A stretch of DNA of 10,463 bases, taken from Monoraphidium neglectum. Lineage: Eukaryota; Chlorophyta; Chlorophyceae; Sphaeropleales; Selenastraceae. The position numbers were made by a program, and so were the translations under genes. A model generated the notes under the pieces. That model searched no databases. It was not told the origin of the DNA and saw only the letters and a list, made by a program, of their open reading frames with translations. Below, one piece after another: positions 1 to 7,867 of the stretch (the stretch's first letter is position 1; every line of letters begins with the position of its first letter). The DNA lies in NCBI RefSeq assembly GCF_000611645.1, contig NW_014011527.1, positions 1-10,463 of the forward strand, written 5' to 3'.

Positions 1-20
1 CCCCACCCCCGCCCCCCCAG

Positions 21-217
21 ACTTCCGCACCACCAAGGCGGGCCGCCTCGTCACCCACTACCTCGTGCGCGGCCTCGAGGCCACCGGCTTCGCACCTAAG
101 GGCAGCCTGGAGGTCGCGTCCATGCTGGAGCGCGCGGCAGACGGCCTTGTCGCGGGCGGCAAGCAGGGGATCTACACACCCCTGTACTTCTTCCTCGTGC
201 GGAAGCCCGCCGCCTGA
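21..217 (+). CDS. SMT1: Sterol 24-C-methyltransferase, C-terminal exon (partial)
   Basis: This is the last exon only; bases 1-20 are the pyrimidine-rich tail of the preceding intron, ending in CAG. The exon starts in phase 2 (two bases complete a codon) and gives about 65 residues before TGA at 215-217. The readable motifs are FRTTKAGRLVTHYLVRGLE, then GFAPKGSLEVASMLERAA, then a stretch reading LVAGGKQGIYTPLYFFLVRKP. This matches the C-terminal domain of sterol methyltransferases (Sterol_MT_C), where the pattern is glaPkGs..v...Le.aa.gLv.GGk..iFTPM.ffl.RKP. The enzyme transfers a methyl group from S-adenosylmethionine to C-24 of the sterol side chain at the ER, in ergosterol/phytosterol synthesis. 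The SAM-binding half lies left of the window. A related small-molecule methyltransferase is a less likely alternative. No TGTAA was found between 218 and 750, so its 3' end is not defined. Confidence 0.82.
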
Positions 218-748
218 GGCGCCTCGCGCCGCAAGGCGCGGCCGGGGCGCCCCGCGGGCGGCGGGCGTGGCGGCAGGGCGGCCGGGGCCGCTGGCGTAGG
301 CACCGGGGGCGGCGGGGGCCGCGGCAGCGCGGCGTGGCGGTGCGGGGTAGTATGTTGGCGCGAAGGAGGTCAGGGGACAGAGTTCTGATTGCGTGAGTGC
401 GAGCCGCCCCCGCGCCTGTGAGCGGAGGTGGGCCGCGCGTGCGCACAGCGCCACGCATGTCCCCGTGTGGATTGCAGCCATCGTGTTTGTTGCAGCCCAC
501 CCCCCGAAATTGGGCGTTTCTGGATCTGTGTTGTGTCCTTTTTGTTGCGCGCCCAGGTTTCCAGGCGTGGGTGCGTGCTATTGAGCGAGCGGACAAGTAG
601 AGCGGCCGAGAGCGCTGGCGCTGGTGCTGGGGTCGTAGGTGATCCTCCCGCGGCAGTCGAGTCCGTATTCTTAGCTCCACATGTATAGGACAAGGTAACA
701 ACGTACAAAACGCACGGAACACTTGCCTTTGAGCCAACCATTGCGGGG
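218..748. other. Intergenic/3' UTR region, no gene seen
   Basis: This stretch follows the SMT stop and should hold its 3' UTR and the start of the RSZ-type gene's promoter. It opens with a very GC-rich block (about 230-350). Every ORF I can read here is short and has no recognisable domain. I found neither a TGTAA poly(A) signal nor a clear TATA box. Confidence 0.5.
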
Positions 749-835
749 ATGCGCAGCGGCTGGGGCTACAGAAGGCCACATGCTGCGCCCCTGCTTTGTT
801 CGCTGCAGGGCGCAGGCGTCGCAGCCAGCACGCAG

Positions 836-1375
836 GTAAGAGCACTCACGCCTGTTTTGTGGCCCTTGCCTGTGGGAAAGGTGGGCGCGAGCTGGGCTGG
901 GGCTAGGAGAGGTGGGCAGAGAAGCTTACTGGTAGCAGCCAGGTAGCAGCCAACCGAGAATGAGCAGCTGCGGCATCACGTTGCCAGCTGCTTCTGCCAC
1001 TTTCTCCTCGACCCCCTCAGTTGCTTGTTTCATATCAACTTCTGTACACTGATCAGCTGCGGTTCACACACCAGCTCAGGCCGCCAGCCGACCAAGGCGA
1101 CAGATCACCCCGGGGTCTTTTTGAGCCCACCAAGAGGCCAGGCTTCGGCCCTGTGTCTCATCTATCTACTTTTGGTGAGCATGTAGGGGCAGGCGTCGCC
1201 GGAGGGCCCCCATCCAACCGCGCGGGAAGGCCTTGTTGAGGGCAGCGGCAGGCCGCGCTCTGAGCCGTGCGGACCCCATCAGAGGCCTGGATATGCACCA
1301 CTTGACCTCGAGCTCCCCTCTACGCACCACTTCTTGACATGCGCCGCCTCTCCCCATGGCCTCTTGCGCTCCCAG
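836..1375 (+). other. Probable 5' leader introns of the RSZ-type gene
   Basis: A strong donor, CAG|GTAAGA, lies at 835/836. A strong acceptor ends at 1020, after a long pyrimidine tract (about 990-1020, ending ACCCCCTCAG). A second donor, TTTG|GTGAGC, is at 1174/1175, and an acceptor CCCAG ends at 1375, five bases before the ATG at 1381. The simplest reading is a spliced leader: exon to 835, intron 836-1020, exon 1021-1174, intron 1175-1375, and the start codon exon from 1376. No transcript evidence is available, and one long intron 836-1375 is also possible. Confidence 0.45.
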
Positions 1376-1380
1376 CAACC

Positions 1381-3224
1381 ATGGCCCAGCGCATCTACAT
1401 CGGCCAGCTGGCCCCTGACATCAGCGAGCGCGAGCTTGAGGATTCGGTGAGCGCATGGAGCCCTGTATGCCCGTTTGATGTGGCCGCTGCGGCCCCGCAA
1501 ATGCTGTATCCTGCGCCGCCAGGACTCGCGAGGCACCGCTGACGAACTGTCGTGCGCTCCCCTTCTCGCAGTTTGCCCGCTATGGCCGCCTCCGCAACGT
1601 CTGGGTCGCCAGGAAGCCCCCGGGCTTTGGTGAGCGCGCCGCCGCCACACACCTGCGCTCTTGCCATGCACCGCTCCGGCCCCCTCCCCCTGCTCGCATG
1701 TGCATGCTGCTTCACCCCCATGCATGGCGCATGCTGCACCTTAGCCCCATGTGTAGCATGCCCTGCTAAGCGAGCAACCCCCCCCTTTAAATACCCATCC
1801 TGCCGGCCCCCATGCGCCCCTCCAATCCTTCTTCAACAGCTTTCGTCGAGTTTGAGGATAGCCGTGACGCCGAAGACGCCGTGAAGAACCTCGACGGTGT
1901 GTGATGGGGCCCGACATCCCCTCCTCTTCGCCCCTGCCCCGCCACGCCCCGCCATGCGTCGCCCCTCCGCCTCCTGCCGGGAACGTTCGCCTTCTCCTCC
2001 ACGCGTGTTGATCGCCCCACGACCGCGGCGCCTCGCCTCGCCACGCCAAGCCGCGCCGCTCCGCGCCGTGGGGGCGCCGCCAGTCCGCCCGCCAGCCGAG
2101 CGCCTCGCCGTCTGCCCGTCACGTCTCGGCCCCTGAAAAGTCGGCGCTACAGCCAAGCGAGCGGGAGGGGAGTGGCAGCCGCCAGCGCACTCCTCATTGT
2201 GGGCGGACACCGAACGGGGACCAACGTTCCAGTCGCCAGCAGCCGTTTGGCCGACCGCCCACAAAGTGCCTCCACGCATCGTCACTTCGCTCCTCGTCTG
2301 TGGCCCCGGTTTTCGCCTGGCCAAAGCTCATCGCCTCCCGCCTCCTGAAAGCCGCCACACGTCTCGAGGTCGCGTCACAACTCTGCCTCCCACACGGCTC
2401 GGCCGTTTTCCGCCACGCTCCAAGCCGGCCTGGACCCCGAAAGCCAGCCAGAACTCCGAGAGAGCAACGGCGCCCCCGCGTGCCCCCTGCGTTCTCGCCA
2501 CCACCGACTCCGGCCGCCGGCTCTGTTTTAAATCTGCAGGGCACCAGGGCTGGAGGGTCGAGTTCTCCCGCGGCGCAGGCGGCGGCGGCGGCGGTGGTGG
2601 TAGGGGCGGCTTTGGTGGCGGGAGGGGGGGCTTCGGCGGCGGCGGCGGCCGCGGCGAGATCAGGTGGGGCCATGCGTGCGCTCTGCATGTCTGTTTGAAT
2701 GTGCCTACCCTCATTCAGATGGTGTAAACTGCCTCTCTTGGCATGCGATGCTGCTGTCTGCTTGTAGCACCACTCGCAAAGAGCCGCTTGCAAAGATTGC
2801 ACGTCAGGCTTGCCCCGCCTCATGCTACCCTGGCTGAGCATCCCCGTCACTGTTTTCCTCTAGGTGCTACGAGTGCGGGGAGCTGGGGCACATCGCCCGC
2901 GACTGCCGCAGCTACAGGGGCGGAGGCGGGGGTGGCGGCGACCGCGGCGGTGGCGGCGGCGGTGGCTACCGTGGCCGCAGCCGCAGCCCCGTCCCGCGCC
3001 GCCGCTCCCCCAGCCCCGTCCCTCGCCGCCGCTCGCCCAGCCCGCGCGGGCGCCGCAGCCTGTCGCGCGACAGGGCCGAGCGCTCGCCCCCGCGCCGCGA
3101 CCGCTCCCCTCCCCCGGCGCGCGCCGCCGAGCGCGAGAGGAGCCCCAGGGCTGACCACGGCCGCGAGCGGGAGAGGAGCCCGCCCCCGGCGCGGGGCGGC
3201 GACAGGAGCCCGCCCAGGGACTGA
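1381..3224 (+). CDS. RSZ22: SR splicing factor, RSZ22/SRSF7 (9G8) type
   Basis: Five coding exons: 1381-1446, 1572-1629, 1840-1896, 2540-2663 and 2864-3224 (666 nt, 221 aa). All introns are GT-AG and phases fit throughout. The protein starts directly with an RRM: RNP2 IYIGQL at residues 5-10, and WVARKPPGFAFVEF at 33-46, whose second half is the RNP1 region typical of SRSF3/SRSF7/RSZ proteins. A Gly-rich linker with GRGGF motifs follows (about 72-100), then one CCHC zinc knuckle (C103-x2-C106-x4-H111-x4-C116), a second Gly block, and an Arg/Ser tail (about 138-221) rich in RSP and RRRSP. Order and length match the one-knuckle plant RSZ proteins and human SRSF7. It should bind exonic enhancers, recruit U1/U2AF in nuclear speckles, be phosphorylated by SRPK/CLK kinases, and bind the mRNA export receptor. 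The ATG lies in a good context (ACCATGG) and starts where SR proteins start. The gene converges on the ZOP1 homologue. Confidence 0.93.
1897..2539 (+). other. Long intron 3 of the RSZ-type gene
   Basis: At 643 nt this is the longest intron seen in the window. It interrupts the RRM between the LDG and GWRVEFS segments. If retained, translation stops after two more codons (GAC GGT GTG TGA), so retention would truncate the protein inside the RRM. Plant SR genes commonly hold their regulated, stop-containing alternative splicing events in a long intron within the RRM. No clear internal cassette exon could be picked out by eye. Confidence 0.6.
2985..3038 (+). repeat. Two tandem 27-bp repeats coding for SPVPRRRSP
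   Basis: Units at 2985-3011 and 3012-3038 encode the identical nonapeptide SPVPRRRSP. They differ at two bases, CCG/CCT and TCC/TCG, both synonymous. The repeat lies at the start of the RS domain, supplies serines likely to be phosphorylated, and points to growth of the RS tail by local duplication. Confidence 0.8.
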
Positions 3225-3473
3225 GCCGCGTTTGAGGCGGCGCCGCCGTCTTGGGAGTAGGCCGCATTTGGCTCGATCTGGGGCGTGGCGCGGCAGAGGC
3301 CTCAATGGGAGGCCTGATGGGCTTCCCCCACTGAATGCTTGGTGGAACATGTGCGTTGTGCCGCCCCGCTTTGCTGTGTGGTTGGGGCCCATTCTACTCT
3401 GCTACGCTGCAGTCCGCGTGTTCGCATTCGTGATTTCTTGTGCTTGGCAGCATCGCACATCACCTCTGTCACC

Positions 3474-3478
3474 TGTAA
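3474..3478 (+). terminator. TGTAA poly(A) signal of the RSZ-type gene
   Basis: TGTAA is the usual poly(A) signal of chlorophyte nuclear genes. This is the first clear copy after the stop at 3222-3224, giving a 3' UTR of about 265 nt. Cleavage is expected 10-20 nt downstream. Confidence 0.65.
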
Positions 3479-3528
3479 TTTGAGGAAGAACATCTGTCCC
3501 CCGGCGTGTTGCACTGGCAGCTTGCAAG

Positions 3529-3533
3529 TTACA
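3529..3533 (-). terminator. TGTAA poly(A) signal of the ZOP1 homologue
   Basis: TTACA on the + strand reads TGTAA on the minus strand, about 20 nt after the stop codon at 3556-3554. It gives a very short 3' UTR and ends the transcript next to that of the convergent gene. Confidence 0.55.
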
Positions 3534-3553
3534 GAAAATGGCGTCAACTACAA

Positions 3554-5001
3554 TCATGACAGGCCGAACGACTGCTGCGTTCGCTGCTGCACCCGCTGCC
3601 GCGCCGCCTCGCGCCGCGCGAGCGCGGCGGCCTCCGCGGGGTCTGCCGGCTTGCCGCCCGCTGCACCGCCCTTTGCAGCGCCAGCAGCCGCCACGGCCGC
3701 GCCGTCTCGCTTGCGCTGCGGGCGTTGACGCACATCACGGCAGTGACAAGGGGGCGACGGGCGGTCAGTGGTGCATTGATGGTCATGTTGAGTTTTTGTG
3801 GCGGAACCATAGCAATGCTCGCCCCCCCCCCCCCCACACACCATGCGGCATGTAAACAGCTCCGCCAGCCGCGCGCGCACCTTGCCGCTGCCGTCCTCGT
3901 CGCCGCCCTCTCCGCTGCCGCCGCCCACGCCCTTGGCGCCCCCAATCTTGCCGCCGACGTGGTGCATCTGGTGCCCGCCTATCAGCGCCTGCGGGTGCTG
4001 CGGCAGCGCCACGACCTTCTTCACCGTTGTGAACGCCACTCCCGCGCCGCCGCCGGCTCCGCTGCTGCTGCCGCCCGCCGCCGCGGCCTTGGCCCGCGCC
4101 GGGTCAAACGGCGGCTCCGGGCCGCCGACGTGCGGCGCGCGGCCAAAGCGCGCCGCGGCCGGCAGCGACGCCGTGGGCGGGTCCTGCGCCCACGCCACCG
4201 GCTCTCCGCCGTAGTACCATTTAGTCTTGGGGTCGTAGTACCACCGGTGTTGTTCGTTATAGTAATAATTAGACCCCTGGTCCCACTCCCACGACCCCGC
4301 CGCCGCCGCCGCCGCGGCGCGCGCGCGCCGCTCCGCCTCCTCGGCCGCCGCGGCGTCCTTTGCGTACGCGGCCGCGGCCGCTGCCTCGATGCCGCCCATC
4401 GCCGCCTCGAGCTGCTTGGCCGCCAGCTTGTCCGCGTCGGCCTTCTTGGCCATCTCCCGCAGCTCTGCGGAGGACGAGGCGGTCGCACGTCAAGATGGGG
4501 GCGGTCAGGTCGGTTCCGGATGCAACCGCGCACGCGGGCGGGGGGGTGGGTTCGTGCGCGCCCCGTGCTTGCCCCAGCGAGGGGTGGGCGCTGCGCATCT
4601 GTGCTGTCGGGGGAGCAGCCGCCCTCGAGCCCCGGCTGCAGTAGCGGCGCCTGCCCGCGGCGCTTTCTGGGGGCACCCCGCTTGGCTTGCTCTGATCCCC
4701 GCCCCCGCCGCGGGGGTGCATACTCACTGCGTGCCAGGTTTTCTTGGTGCTTGGCGCCGCGCTCGTGGTTGAGCATCGACTGCTTGCTGTCGTTCAGCCA
4801 GCACCTGCACAGCTCGCAGTAGTGCATGGTCTGCGCCGACTTCCATTTCTGCGGGGCGGGCGTGCGGTGGGGCGCGGGCAAGGGAGCCCAGCGGGTAAGG
4901 CGGGCATGTGCGCGCGCGCGGACAGCTGCCTCGCGACATCCTAGGCATGGACGATGCACACGCACAGGCCGTTGAGATTTTCAAATGCTCACTTCCGTCA
5001 T
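3554..5001 (-). CDS. ZOP1: ZOP1 homologue (U1-type zinc finger + OCRE-like splicing factor)
   Basis: Coding exons in transcript order: 5001-4993 (ATG ACG GAA), 4848-4728, 4464-3881 and 3715-3554 (876 nt, 291 aa). All junctions are GT-AG and in phase. The N-terminus reads MTEKWKS, like the MTEYW start of Arabidopsis ZOP1, which supports the micro-exon. A matrin/U1-type C2H2 finger follows: C14-x2-C17-x13-H31-x5-H37. Next come a Lys/Ala-rich helix, a poly-Ala stretch, and an aromatic block (about 102-130) with NYYYNEQHRWYYDPKTKWYY, typical of OCRE repeats. A Gly-rich linker leads to a C-terminal helix with EAAALARREAARQRVQQR, matching the ZOP1 tail. Animal relatives are WBP4/FBP21, which have WW domains in place of OCRE. 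ZOP1 is a nuclear nucleic-acid-binding protein of pre-mRNA splicing, also linked to RNA-directed DNA methylation in plants. Introns are 4849-4992, 4465-4727 and 3716-3880. Confidence 0.88.
3822..3835. repeat. Homopolymer run of 14 C
   Basis: An uninterrupted run of 14 C (14 G on the minus strand), followed by ACACACA. It lies inside the last intron of the ZOP1 homologue (3716-3880). Its length is prone to sequencing and replication slippage, which matters because this intron is otherwise open in the reading frame. Confidence 0.9.
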
Positions 5002-5546
5002 TTTGGCTTCTGCCCGGCCGTAAGCAGCGAGCAACAGCGGCAGCGGCGCTCTGGCCTTGCGTCGGCGACGCAGCACTTCGAACGGGCGATGCGTGCACAA
5101 CCGCCGTCTCGCCGCACAAGGACAAATTGGTATCGACTGTTTCTCCAATATGTGGATAAGTTAGCGCACAGCGAGTAAGCAGACAGTGTATTGAGTGATC
5201 TGAGTTGCTAGTATCGTTTGTGCGCGGGCTGATATGGCAATATAAACCACAGCTTCATCACAAGCCGCGACAGGGCGCCTGCACATGTTCGATTGCGCGC
5301 TCACTCGCTCACCCCACTCCGAGTGACGACATGGGGGACCAACGGGAGAGACATGCTGTCTCTGATCGCCACATGGCGCCGTTCACCCACACTCACATTC
5401 ACCTTGCACATTTGCAGGGCTCACATCTCCTTGCTCTGCTTTCTCTGTCCGATCTTGTTTGCCTGCCCTTGCTTGTGCTCATCCTGGCCAGCCCGTCTTG
5501 AGGAACGACGAAGCGGTTGGAAAACGACCTGCTACATCTCAGAACC
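5002..5546. promoter_or_regulatory. Divergent intergenic region with TATA-like box
   Basis: This 545-bp region lies between the minus-strand start of the ZOP1 homologue and the + strand start at 5547, and should hold both promoters and 5' UTRs. A TATA-like element, TATAAA, sits at 5241-5246 in the + direction, which would place transcription start near 5270-5275 and leave a leader of about 275 nt. A CCAAT sequence occurs near 5143. Base composition is less GC-rich than the flanking genes, as expected for a promoter. No further gene is seen. Confidence 0.5.
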
Positions 5547-6610
5547 ATGGCTGCTTCCCGGTGGGCTTCGGCAACGGATCACAACGAGCTTTCATTGTGC
5601 TTCGCTGGGGCCACGTCTTACCGCCCGAAATGCCCTGTAACTTCAATGACACTCGCCCCGTTTGCCCCGCGATTCTGCATGGTGCCCATCCGATACCCCC
5701 GCCTCATGGTGCGATCTACAGGGCATGGATTGCGCTTGCCCTGCTGGCGCTCCTGGTAGTGTGTGCCCCTTTGGTGCGCTCGCAGTCAGAGGAAGGTGCG
5801 GTCTCGGAGGAGCAGGTGTTTGTCGACGCCTCCGAGGACGTCGCCACGCCGTCCAAGCCCGCCGTGGCTCCCTCCGAGGCCGACCCCCTGGCCCATTACA
5901 AGGCCCTGGCACTGGAGTATTTCAACACTGCCCAGGAGCTGGCCAACAAGTACGCGGGCCAGGCCCAGGACGTTGCCAAGGTGCGGCGGCACTGTGCCGC
6001 GCCCTGCTGTTGCACACCGGGCCCCGACGCGCAGCTGGGCCCCCTGAATCCTCACACAAGCGCGGGTCGAGCCGCCCTTGGGCTGAGCAGGCTCCCAGTC
6101 GCACCCGCCGTGCTGCCATTACAGGCGTGAGGCTTGGGTGGGGCATTGCCTGGATGACGTCATCGACCTAACGGCCTGGGGGGCAGCACGCGCCACTGCT
6201 CGTCGGGCAAACCCCGTGCAGACGCCGGCTGCACCCACGTGGCAGGAGTGCCGGGGGCATTATGCGCGACGGCGGCGCCTTGGGCCGAAAAACAGCTCTC
6301 CGTGCGCGGGCGGTCCCCCTCGCCCTTCCGTCCCCGTCACCTTTCACCTCCCTCCCGCGCACGTGCAACACAGGAGTACATTGCCAAGGCGCAGGAGCTG
6401 GTCGCAGGGAAGAAGGACGAGTTGTGGTGGGTAGAGCCGACCCGCGCATGCGGCAGCAGCGCGCGCATGCAGGGGGCCTCGATCACGAGGCTACGTTTTC
6501 ATGCGCATGCGTGTAAAGGGGAAGTGGCCGATGCCAAGCCTTTTTGTCCAAACCCCCATCACACGGTACCTCCCCCCGCTGCTTTTTTTCCTTGAATCGT
6601 TCTCCTCAGA
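5547..6610 (+). CDS. Small ER-luminal protein with signal peptide, 11-mer repeats and KDEL tail
   Basis: Proposed exons: 5547-5560, 5722-5980, 6374-6426 and the single base 6610, which completes the stop (327 nt, 108 aa). The start ACCATGG is strong; joining CG at 5559-5560 to G at 5722 gives MAASRAWIALALLALLVV, a clear signal peptide with cleavage likely near residues 24-26. An acidic spacer (about 27-60) precedes four 11-residue amphipathic repeats (64-107; best unit AQELANKYAGQ). The chain ends KKDEL when the donor at 6427 is used, because TG at 6425-6426 joins A at 6610 to form TGA. Signal peptide plus KDEL predicts an ER-resident protein returned by the KDEL receptor. I do not recognise the family. 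The repeats resemble LEA group 3, apolipoprotein or synuclein helices, so lipid-surface binding or protein protection is possible but inferred. Donors at 6424 and 6431 would change the C-terminus. Confidence 0.72.
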
Positions 6611-6867
6611 TTTCCTCGCACCTGTGATGAGGACGGCGGGTGCACAGCTGCAGAGGCAATCCCAGCCCGCAGGCGCAGCAGGCAGCGGCACGGTCCAGCG
6701 CCCCACTGCGCACAGCTGGGAGCGGGGCGGCCGGGCGCCCCAAGCAGACGCGCCGTCGCCCAGCAGCCCGCGGCACCCGCGCCGAAACGGCGCGCATGTC
6801 GCAGGCGTACGTACAGGGCGAGAGTGCGGTCCGGGCGGTGGCCCTTTCAAATGTATGCCCCTGCGTT

Positions 6868-6872
6868 TGTAA
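6868..6872 (+). terminator. TGTAA poly(A) signal of the KDEL-protein gene
   Basis: First TGTAA after the proposed stop, giving a 3' UTR of about 260-280 nt. It lies within a perfect 7-bp inverted repeat (CTGCGTT, loop TGT, AACGCAG) at 6861-6877. Confidence 0.6.
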
Positions 6873-6987
6873 CGCAGTATTCGCTGTGCCACTGACAGTA
6901 CTCGGTCCTCCGCCCAGGGTGGCTCAGCTGTTTGTGCTGCAGAGTCAGCTGCAATAGCCAGGGCTGCTGAGCCAGGGACTGTTTGCA

Positions 6988-7191
6988 TCAGGCTGCACAG
7001 GGTATGGCAGTAAAGCGCCAGGCATGTACTGCCATGGGCCCACCGAAAAAGGCCATGGCTAGCAAGCCTTCACCCCTTGTCAAGTCCAGCCACTTGGCCA
7101 GCTTGAAACGCATGACCGACATCTCAATATGGTTCTGCCATGCAATTTGTTCACTTACACGGTCTCGATCATCGCAAAGCTTCGAGATCAT
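6988..7191 (-). CDS. Small possible membrane-protein ORF (unrecognised; weakly like complex I B15/NDUFB4)
   Basis: A 67-codon minus-strand ORF runs from ATG at 7191-7189 to TGA at 6990-6988. The stretch FKLAKWLDLTRGEG followed by a hydrophobic run (LLAMAFFGGPMAVHAW) looks like a basic amphipathic segment leading into one membrane helix. The base composition is visibly less GC-rich than the neighbouring coding exons. Spacing and residues faintly recall the small complex I subunit B15/NDUFB4, which has a T-x4-L...G-P pattern before and in its membrane helix and is about 70 residues long in plants. That is a memory-based lead, not an identification. An alternative model uses exon 7247-7194 (donor AAG|GTATGA) joined to 7134-6988 for 66 aa. 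Against it: no nearby minus-strand TGTAA, and the position in the presumed promoter of the MSAP gene. Confidence 0.3.
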   Translation of the reverse strand: MISKLCDDRDRVSEQIAWQNHIEMSVMRFKLAKWLDLTRGEGLLAMAFFGGPMAVHAWRFTAIPCAA

Positions 7192-7245
7192 ACCTTCGAG
7201 ATCCCAGCCGGGACACCGTGTAACGAGGTCAAGGAGTAGGGCGCC

Positions 7246-7867
7246 ATGCGATATGAAGCTTCTGCCCCACGCGTGGGCCTCGTCGCCTGCCTGCTGCTAG
7301 TGGTGGCGGCGAGCTGCCGGGCGCAATTCGACATGCCGGGCGCAGGCGGGCAGAAGGACCTGCCGCCCGCGGTGCGCTCTGACATCCAGTTCATAAAGTG
7401 CAGCGTGTGCCAGCTCTTTGTGAGGCAGTCGATGCGCACCGTGCGGAAGCTGCGCGAGGAGCTCAAGCCGGGCAAGAAGGTGTGCGCCTCGGTCCGCACC
7501 AACTGCAGCTGAGGGGCCGCTCTGCCCCCTGAAGCGCAACCCAGCCCAGCGCGCCGGCCCCAACTGGCGGCGGCCGCCCGCCTCGCCCCCACGACGCGCT
7601 GATGTCGAAGCGTCCAACCTTCCTCCCCTTCCTGGGTACCCTCTGACCGCCCTCGCGCTCGATCCCCCCCTCCCCGCCTGCGCCCGACCCCGCGGTTTGA
7701 ACCGGGTGGCAGCTGGAGGAGGGTGACGTCATCGACAAGCTCGAGGGGCTGTGCAATGTGAAGGGTCCCGAGGGGGAGTGGATCAGGCAGATCGACATGG
7801 TGGAGGAGGGAGATACGATAGAGCTCAAGGACATGGGCAAGGTGCACAAGTGCATGAGTGTGTGTGT

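Noticed and set aside
2194..2850. ORFs of 128-218 codons with Pro- or Ala-rich runs
   Set aside because: They fall in intron 3 and exon 4 of the RSZ-type gene; the Pro and Ala runs are off-frame or antisense readings of its Gly-rich repeat.
2743..3483. 246-codon + strand ORF over the RS domain
   Set aside because: It is a shifted frame of exon 5 of the RSZ-type gene; the true frame has the CCHC knuckle and RS repeats.
3725..4822. 365-codon + strand ORF
   Set aside because: It is antisense to the ZOP1 homologue, crosses its introns, is rich in Arg/Ala from GC bias and has no domain; the minus strand has a zinc finger, OCRE motif and consistent splice sites.
4021..4965. 314-codon minus-strand ORF containing the zinc finger
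   Set aside because: It reads through both introns and changes to a non-coding frame; only 4728-4848 is used in the spliced gene.
5459..6130. 223-codon + strand ORF around the signal peptide
   Set aside because: It needs a long, unlikely N-terminus before the hydrophobic segment and reads through the donor at 5981; the spliced start at 5547 gives a normal signal peptide.
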